From Przewalskia tangutica (lineage: Eukaryota; Streptophyta; Magnoliopsida; Solanales; Solanaceae): a DNA stretch of 64,000 nucleotides. The translations under genes were made by a program, and so were the position numbers. Each line of letters starts with the position of its first letter. Position 1 is the first letter of the stretch. The stretch covers positions 34,510,446-34,574,445 of the forward strand of contig CM056724.1 in NCBI GenBank assembly GCA_029844215.1, given 5' to 3'. The notes beneath the pieces were generated by a model, which saw nothing but the letters and a program-made list of their open reading frames with translations, had not been told where the DNA came from and did not search any database. Of this stretch, positions 58,965-64,000 are shown piece by piece.

Positions 58965-58983
58965 GGTGCCCAGGTAGGGCACC
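58965..58983 (+). other. U5-terminal hairpin
   Basis: GGTGCCC-AGGTA-GGGCACC, a perfect 7-bp stem close to the LTR 3' end; counterpart of 22050-22068. Confidence 0.8.
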
Positions 58984-59015
58984 AGTCGCGGCCCGGGGTC
59001 GGGTCGTGACAAAAG

Positions 59016-59027
59016 TGGTATCAGAGC
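59016..59027 (+). promoter_or_regulatory. Chromovirus primer-binding site
   Basis: TGGTATCAGAGC, initiator tRNA-Met type, four bases (AAAG) after the LTR. Confidence 0.95.
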
Positions 59028-59073
59028 AGTTAGTCCTCGGAAAGTGTCTACAGACCGTGTCTAGTAGAGTCTT

Positions 59074-59107
59074 GATTATCGGTGTGTTGTGCACCACATC
59101 TATAATC
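59074..59107 (+). other. Conserved leader hairpin
   Basis: GATTAT/ATAATC outer stem and GGTG-TGTTGTG-CACC inner stem between the primer-binding site and the gag ATG. Retained in all gag-bearing units of the window, so it is a candidate packaging or dimerisation signal (inference). Confidence 0.8.
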
Positions 59108-59218
59108 AGGAGGCTGCAGGACATTTAGGATTGGTTTCCATTTTTCTCTCTCTGAGATCGTGCATTAGAGCTGTCTTATTAGGTTGAATCCTCTCTGACC
59201 TCTTCTTATGAAACAGCT

Positions 59219-60400
59219 ATGCCTCCACGGAAAGCTACCAGGGCCCAGAAGGGCAAGGCAGCAGCAGGAGCTGCTAGCGGTACTCAGAGGGTCACACGGG
59301 CTCAGGCACAGACTATGCCTGAGGTAGTAGGCGGGTCGTTGAGTTCAGCCACGCCGACAGTATTAGAGGAGCCGAGAGCGCGGTAGCTCCAGAGGTTCCG
59401 ATGCACCCTCCAGCCTCCCACCAGTGCGAGTATAGAGACTACGGGAAGCGATTCGGTTATTGACCAAGATAGTAGCGGCGGCAGCGAGCAGCAGCCACCC
59501 TGTGAGCCAAGCGGTTTGCGGATTAGTGCTTTTCGGGGATGTAAGCCAGCTGAGTTTTCTGGTTCGAGGTCTGCCGAGGATCCGCAGGAGTTCGTTAAGC
59601 GACACTACGGACCATGCAGTTCTTAGGGCTTGAGACAGAGTGCATTACACTAGCCTCTTCTGGGTTGCGCGATATTGCGTTGAACTGGTTTGAGTCGTGG
59701 TTGCTTTCGAGAGGTGATGATGCTCTTCCAGCTGTTTGGGAGGAGTTTACAGAGGCCTTTATGGATCACTTTTTACCTCCCGAGATGAGGAGAGCCCGGG
59801 TAGACAGATTTTTGACCTTGCGGCAGAACGGGAGGACCGTTAGGGAGTACAGCCTGGAGTTTGACTCCTTGGCCAGGCATGCTCACACTATTGTAGCTAG
59901 CATGGCGGATAGAGTTCATCGTTATGTGATGGGGCTAGACCGTCATATGATTACAGCATGCTTGGGGGTGGCTCTTCAGCCCGGTATGGACATCGCCCGG
60001 ATGCAGGCCTATGCACATGGGATAGAGGATAGAGAGAGGGAGGACCAGATTGACGCAGGCCAGCCCAAGAGGGCCAGGACATCGGGGTCTCAGGGCAGTT
60101 TTCGAGGCGGACAGCCTCAGCAGCAGAGTAGGTCCACGTTCGGCCCGGCGAGTGCTCGTCACGGTTTTACGGCAAGAGGTCCGACCCGGCCCAGTCGATC
60201 GGGAGCAGTCGAACTCGGGACTACAGGATTCGAGGCAGGAACCGTCACCGATCGGGACCACCCACACCTCAGTGTGCTCGATGCGGTAGGTTCCACCAGG
60301 GCGAGTGTCGCAGAGCTTCGGGAGCTTGTTACTCTTGTGGCCAGCTGGGCCATTTGAAGAGAGATTGTCCGTCTAGAGCGATATGGGTGGTGCAAAGCCT
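59219..60400 (+). pseudogene. Chromovirus gag
   Basis: Start at 59219 (MPPRKATRAQKGKAAAGAAS). The reading frame hits a stop near 59383 and resumes in another frame, open 59614-60357 with LNWFESWLLSRGDDA, PEMRRARVDRFLTLRQNGRT and DRVHRYVMGLDRHMITACLG. After a further shift between about 60190 and 60260 there is a CARCGRFHQGEC motif and a canonical CCHC knuckle CYSCGQLGHLKRDC (60327-60368). Gag builds the particle and its knuckle binds RNA. All domains are present; only frameshifts prevent translation. Homologous to the three gag copies on the other strand. Confidence 0.92.
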
Positions 60401-61020
60401 GGCCGACGGATCGATTGTTAGGTCTTCTCCTTCGTGGTTATGCGCCCGGGCGTGGTACTCACGGGCCGGCAGCGCGGTAGAGTCGTGGTGGTGGTTCGAT
60501 TCTAGCGGTCCCCGTAACCGCATATATTCTCTAGCCACCGCCAGATCGTGAGGCTTCCACGGCGTCGTCACGGTATATTACTAATTTCAGTGATGTTTAT
60601 GCATTGATAGATCCGAGTTCTACCTTGTCCTATGTGTCCCCTCTTATCTTGTGCGGGTAGAATCGAGTAGAGCCGTGTCGATAGAGCCGTTTGAGGTAGC
60701 TACGCCCGATTGGTGATTCGGTGTTAGCCGGGTGTATAGAGGTTGTCGGTATTTATTCTGATCGTCGACCTTGCAGACTTGATAAGTGGAGATGATGATT
60801 TTGATGTCATTATGGGTATGGACTGGTTGGCCTCTTGTTATGCCAACGTTGGATCGTAGACAGTTGGTTCGGTTCGATTTCTGGCGAGCGATTATCGAGT
60901 GGAGGGCAACACAAAGACGCGTAGGGTAGGTTTATTTCTTACCTCAAGGCTAGGAAGATGGTGCGAGAAAGTACATCTATCATCCGCAGTGCGGGTATTT
61001 GATACGCAGGCCGAGGTGCA
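60401..61020 (+). pseudogene. Chromovirus protease region
   Basis: Across frames: VYALIDPSSTLSYVSP at about 60595, where the family motif is D-P-G-S-T, so the active-site glycine appears as serine. Then DFDVIMGMDWL near 60798-60832. Multiple frameshifts lie between. It would be the aspartic protease that matures Gag-Pol. Confidence 0.75.
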
Positions 61021-61031
61021 GTTCTTGATCG

Positions 61032-61740
61032 GTGCCGATGGTTAGGGAGTTTGCGGATGTGTTCCCGGATGATCTTCCGTATCCTCCCGAGAGGGAGATT
61101 GAGTTTTGTATTGACACGTTGCCAGACACTCGACCTATTTCCATTCCGCCATACAGGATGGCACCTGCCGAGTTGAGGGAGCTGAAGGACCAGCTGAAAT
61201 ATTTGCTGGAAAAAGGCTTTATTATGCCTAGTGTATCTCCCTGGGGAGCGCCGGTATTGTTTGTAAAGAAGAAGGATGGGACGCTGCGTATGTGTGTTGA
61301 CTACAGGCAGCTGAATAAGGTAACCATTAAGAATAGGTACCCCCTCCCCAGGATTGATGATTTGTTTGACCGATTCGCGAGTGCGAGGTGTTTCTCAAAG
61401 ATAGACTGCGGTCCGTTATCATCGAGTTCGAGTTCGAGAGGCGAATATCCCAAAGATCGCATTCAGACCGATATGGGCACTATGAGTTCAGGGTTATGTC
61501 TTTCGGTTTGACCAACGCTCCAGCGGTATTTATGGATTTGATGAACCGGGTGTTCAAGTCATTCTTGGATACATTTGTGATTGTATTCATTGATGACATC
61601 CTGGTTTATTCGCGGACAGAGCAGGAGCATGCAGATCACTTGAGGACGGTACTTGGGATTCTCCGGAGCCGGCAGTTATTCGCCAAGTTCTCCAAGTGTG
61701 AGTTTTGGTTGGCCTCAGTGGCATTCCTGGGGCATATTAT
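61032..61740 (+). pseudogene. Chromovirus reverse transcriptase
   Basis: Open 61032-61511 with REFADVFPDDLP, TRPISIPPYRMAPAELRELK, WGAPVLFVKKKDG and MCVDYRQLNKVTIKNRYPLP. A shift at about 61405-61450 moves to the frame of 61388-62302, which includes GLTNAPAVFMDLMNRVF and the intact catalytic FIDD at 61586-61597, then KFSKCEFWLASVAFLGHIIG. At the shift, bases are missing within CCTG and CCGG contexts relative to the family sequence. Apart from that short stretch the RT looks functional. Confidence 0.93.
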
Positions 61741-62380
61741 TGGGGCTGATGGTGTTCGGGTAGATACGGCAAAGATTGAGGCAGTCAAGTCTTGGCCGAG
61801 ACCTACTACTCCGACCGAGGTGCGCAGTTTCTTAGGACTGGCAGGTTATTATCGCAGGTTTGTGGAGCAGTTTGCTTCGATTTCAGCACCGTTGACTAGG
61901 CTGACTCAGAAGGCAGCCAAGTTCCAGTGGACAGAGGCTTGCGAGAAGGGTTTCCAGTTGCTGAAGGAAAGGTTGACTACAGCTCCAGTTCTTACTCTTC
62001 CGGAGGGGTTAGATGGGTACGTGATCTATTGTGATGCCTCGGGTATCGGGCTAGGGTGTGTTTTGATGCAGCACGACAAGGTTATAGCCTATGCTTCCTG
62101 CGATTCACGGAAGCATGAGAGAAATTACCCTACCCATGACTTAGAGTTGGTCGCAGTTATACATGCCTTGAAGATTTGGAGACATTATTTGTACGGGGTT
62201 CATGTGGATATTTATACAGAACACAAGAGCCTCCAGTATATCTTCAGCGAGGAGAGTGAACTTGAGGCGAGGCGGTGGTTAGAGTTCTTTGAAAGATTAT
62301 GATGTTGATATTCTATACCATCCGGGAAGGCCAACGTAGTTCTTGATGCCTTGAGTCGTAGATCGATGGGAGCCTATCAG
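61741..62380 (+). pseudogene. Chromovirus connection and RNase H
   Basis: Continuous with RT: RSFLGLAGYYRRFVEQF, then YVIYCDASGIGLGCVLMQ with the first catalytic aspartate, YPTHDLELVAVIHALKIW and a HKSLQYIF motif. The frame ends at 62302, after which DYDVDILYHPG-type sequence is in another frame and the ADALSR box is garbled. The connection and most of RNase H are intact. Confidence 0.92.
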
Positions 62381-63460
62381 TGCGGCCAGAGAGCGAGGAC
62401 ATGGTCCGTCGATCCACCGATTAGCGAGCCTTGGGGTTCGATTGATCGATACCGACGATAGTAGAGTGCGGGTTCGTGAGGTTGCCGAGTCTTCCATCGT
62501 TGATGAGGTAAAGAGCGGCGATTTGAGGACCCGGTGTTGATGCGATCGTGATACAACTCTTCGGGAGGAGAAGAGTCTATTCGAGGTAGCGCGCTGATGA
62601 AGTCTTGAGATTTGAGGCGGTTGTGTTTCCCGATGTATCAGACTTCGCCGTGATCTCGGAGGCACACGGTGCTCGTTATTCTATTCATCCGGTCGACCAA
62701 GATGTACCATGACCTCGGATGTTTGTATTGGTGGGATGGCACGAAGAGGGCGTGGCGAGTTTTGTTGCACGATGTCCTAATTGCCCGATGGTCAAGGTCG
62801 AGCACGAGGCCCGATGGTTTATTGCGATCTATTGAGATTCCGACTTGGAAGTGGGAGATGATCAACATGGACTTTGTTACAGGTTACCTCGTACTCGGAG
62901 GAAATCGACTCCATTTGGGTTATTGTTGACAGTGACGAAATCAGCCCATTTCCTTCCAAATCGACGGCGCGTTTTGATTGAGGACTATGCGATTGTACAT
63001 CCGAGATAGTGAGGCCGCGGTGTTCCGTGTCGATTATATCAGATAGAGAGCCCGATTTACGGCTAACTTCCGGAGGTCTTTCCGTAAGGTTTGGGGACAC
63101 AGTGAGTCTCAAAGACAACATTTCATCCTCGGTCGGCGGGCAGCAGCGCACTATCCGGACAACGAGGATATGTTGCGAGCTGCGTGATTGATTTCGATGG
63201 TAGTGGGAGGATCATTTGCCTCTTGTGGAGTTTGCTTATAATAACGGCTACCATTCCAAGATATCGAGATGGCGCCATACGAGGCTTTATATGGGCGGAA
63301 ATGCAGTCGCCGTCGGTTGGTTCGGCGTGGTACGCTTAGTTGGCCCGCACTTGGTACAGTCGTGGATAAGGTGAAGCTTATCGAGAGACCATAGCGGCTC
63401 GTAGTCGGCAAGTCTTATGCAGATAATCGGCGTCGACATTTGGAGTTTTAGGTAGACGAT
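62381..63460 (+). pseudogene. Chromovirus integrase, heavily frameshifted
   Basis: Pieces in all three frames follow the integrase order: SIHP and TKMYHDL, then YWWDGTK (zinc region, 62676-62745); WKWEMINMDFVTG with the first catalytic aspartate near 62862-62880; a garbled DRG block near 63035; a garbled linker to LEDMLRA near 63165; LPLVEFAYNN near 63218; MAPYEALYG near 63270. No frame stays open for more than about 80 codons. Homology to the family is clear but broken every few tens of bases. Confidence 0.85.
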
Positions 63461-63913
63461 TGGGTCTTCTTGAAGGTGTCACCCATGAAGGGTGTGATGA
63501 GATTCGGTAAGAAGGGGAAACTCAGCCCAAGGTACATTGGGCCCTACCAGATCGTTCGTCGGGTGGGCAAGGTTGCCTACGAGTTGGATCTGCCATCAGA
63601 GTTAGAGGCGGTACATCCGGTCTTCCATGTCTCTATGTTGCGGAAGTGTATCGGTGATCCAGCGAGAGTTTTCCCTACTAGTGAGGTCCAGGTGACAGAG
63701 GGATTATCGTATGAGGAGAGTCCCATAGCGATACTCGATCGCCAAAGTCGCGATCGGACCAAGGATGTAGCTTCCGTCAAAGTCCTGTGGAGGAATGATA
63801 ACCGAGAGGAGATGACTTGGGAGGCGGAGGAGGACATGTTGAGGAAGTTTCCTCACTTATTTCCTATACCTTCAGGTAATTCATCTTCCTTTACTTGTCA
63901 AGTTTTAAATTGA
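63461..63913 (+). pseudogene. Chromovirus integrase C-terminus with chromodomain
   Basis: Open 63470-63913 (147 codons): SPMKGVMRFGKKGKLSPRYI, then GPYQIVRRVGKVAYELDLP, VHPVFHVSMLRKC, and a chromodomain with PIAILDRQ, ASVKVLWRN, EEMTWEAEEDMLRKFPHLF, ending at the stop at 63911. Integrase of this class acts on linear cDNA in the nucleus and the chromodomain directs it to heterochromatin. Sequence after the stop (63914-64000) is noncoding; the 3' LTR is not reached. Confidence 0.93.
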
Positions 63914-64000
63914 AGTATCTCTTTTGCCTAAATGACATTATGTGGCCATGATTGGCATTATTGGTATGTCGGGGTTGTGAAAGAAAACCAGGTCGCTAAT

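Larger units (their letters stand above)
56055..59011 (+). repeat. Chromovirus 5' LTR (2957 bp)
   Basis: Starts TGTTACACCCCGTATTTACA, with a G-box-like GACATGTGTC near 56190, a TATA box CTATATAATA at 56391-56400, three near-identical ~60-70-bp segments around TTGTATTGGACTAC at 57121-57270, a ~54-66 bp minisatellite (58165-58395) and the U5 hairpin (58965-58983). Its partner is outside the window. Confidence 0.93.
56055..64000 (+). mobile_element. Full-length Tekay-type chromovirus (3' end outside window)
   Basis: 5' LTR 56055-59011, primer-binding site 59016-59027, leader, gag from 59219, then protease, RT, RNase H, integrase and chromodomain to 63913. LTR ends (TGTTACACCCCG...GGTCGTGACA), leader hairpin and Gag closely match those of the gag-only elements on the other strand. 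It carries the pol genes they lack. Stretches such as 61500-62300 are fully open, while neighbouring stretches are full of small frameshifts. Confidence 0.95.

Overview
The window is from a flowering-plant nuclear genome, most likely a eudicot and possibly Solanaceae (lineage is a low-confidence impression from the style of the repeats). It is an intergenic retrotransposon nest. I found no intact host gene, tRNA, rRNA or CRISPR array. Nearly all of it is LTR retrotransposon, mainly Ty3/gypsy chromoviruses of the Tekay/Del type with very long LTRs (about 2.4 to over 5.5 kb), plus one Ty1/copia element, one hAT and one CACTA DNA transposon.

Layout. 1-5570: minus-oriented giant LTR whose left end lies outside the window; it holds a 1.4 kb tandem array. 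It is inserted into the gag of an old plus-strand chromovirus whose decayed gag-pol fills 5571-9780 and whose LTR debris continues to about 18560. That debris is broken by a degenerate reverse LTR (about 11100-12700), a palindromic TG...CA element with a 5-bp target duplication (12792-14169) and an hAT element (14854-18206). The hAT carries a CACTA element (15248-17750), which contains two exon fragments of a host inositol-pyrophosphate kinase gene (PPIP5K/VIH family).

19169-37611: a young copia element (LTRs differ by 4 substitutions and one 15-bp indel, TSD GTTTC). It is split in its integrase by a minus-strand, gag-only chromovirus array of three LTRs and two internal regions (22021-34846, TSD CTAAT). 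37617-38957: AT-rich sequence without a recognisable gene. 38958-56054: a tandemly duplicated pair of opposed LTRs (about 3.84 kb period). Its first copy was hit by a second gag-only element (42024-51323, TSD CTTAC), and the second copy preserves the matching empty site. 56055-64000: 5' LTR, leader, gag and pol, with chromodomain, of a plus-strand chromovirus. It has the same LTR termini, leader hairpin and Gag as the gag-only elements and so is the likely type of mobilising partner. Its 3' LTR is outside the window.

How they fit together. The full-length element encodes Gag plus protease, RT, RNase H, integrase and chromodomain. The gag-only elements keep LTRs, primer-binding site, leader hairpin, Gag and polypurine tract but no pol, so they would need pol in trans. 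Base differences between repeat copies cluster at CG, CAG/CTG and CCGG sites, often as 1-4 base losses, and exceed what the young host copia allows. Part of the apparent decay may therefore be sequence error at methylated cytosines rather than biology.
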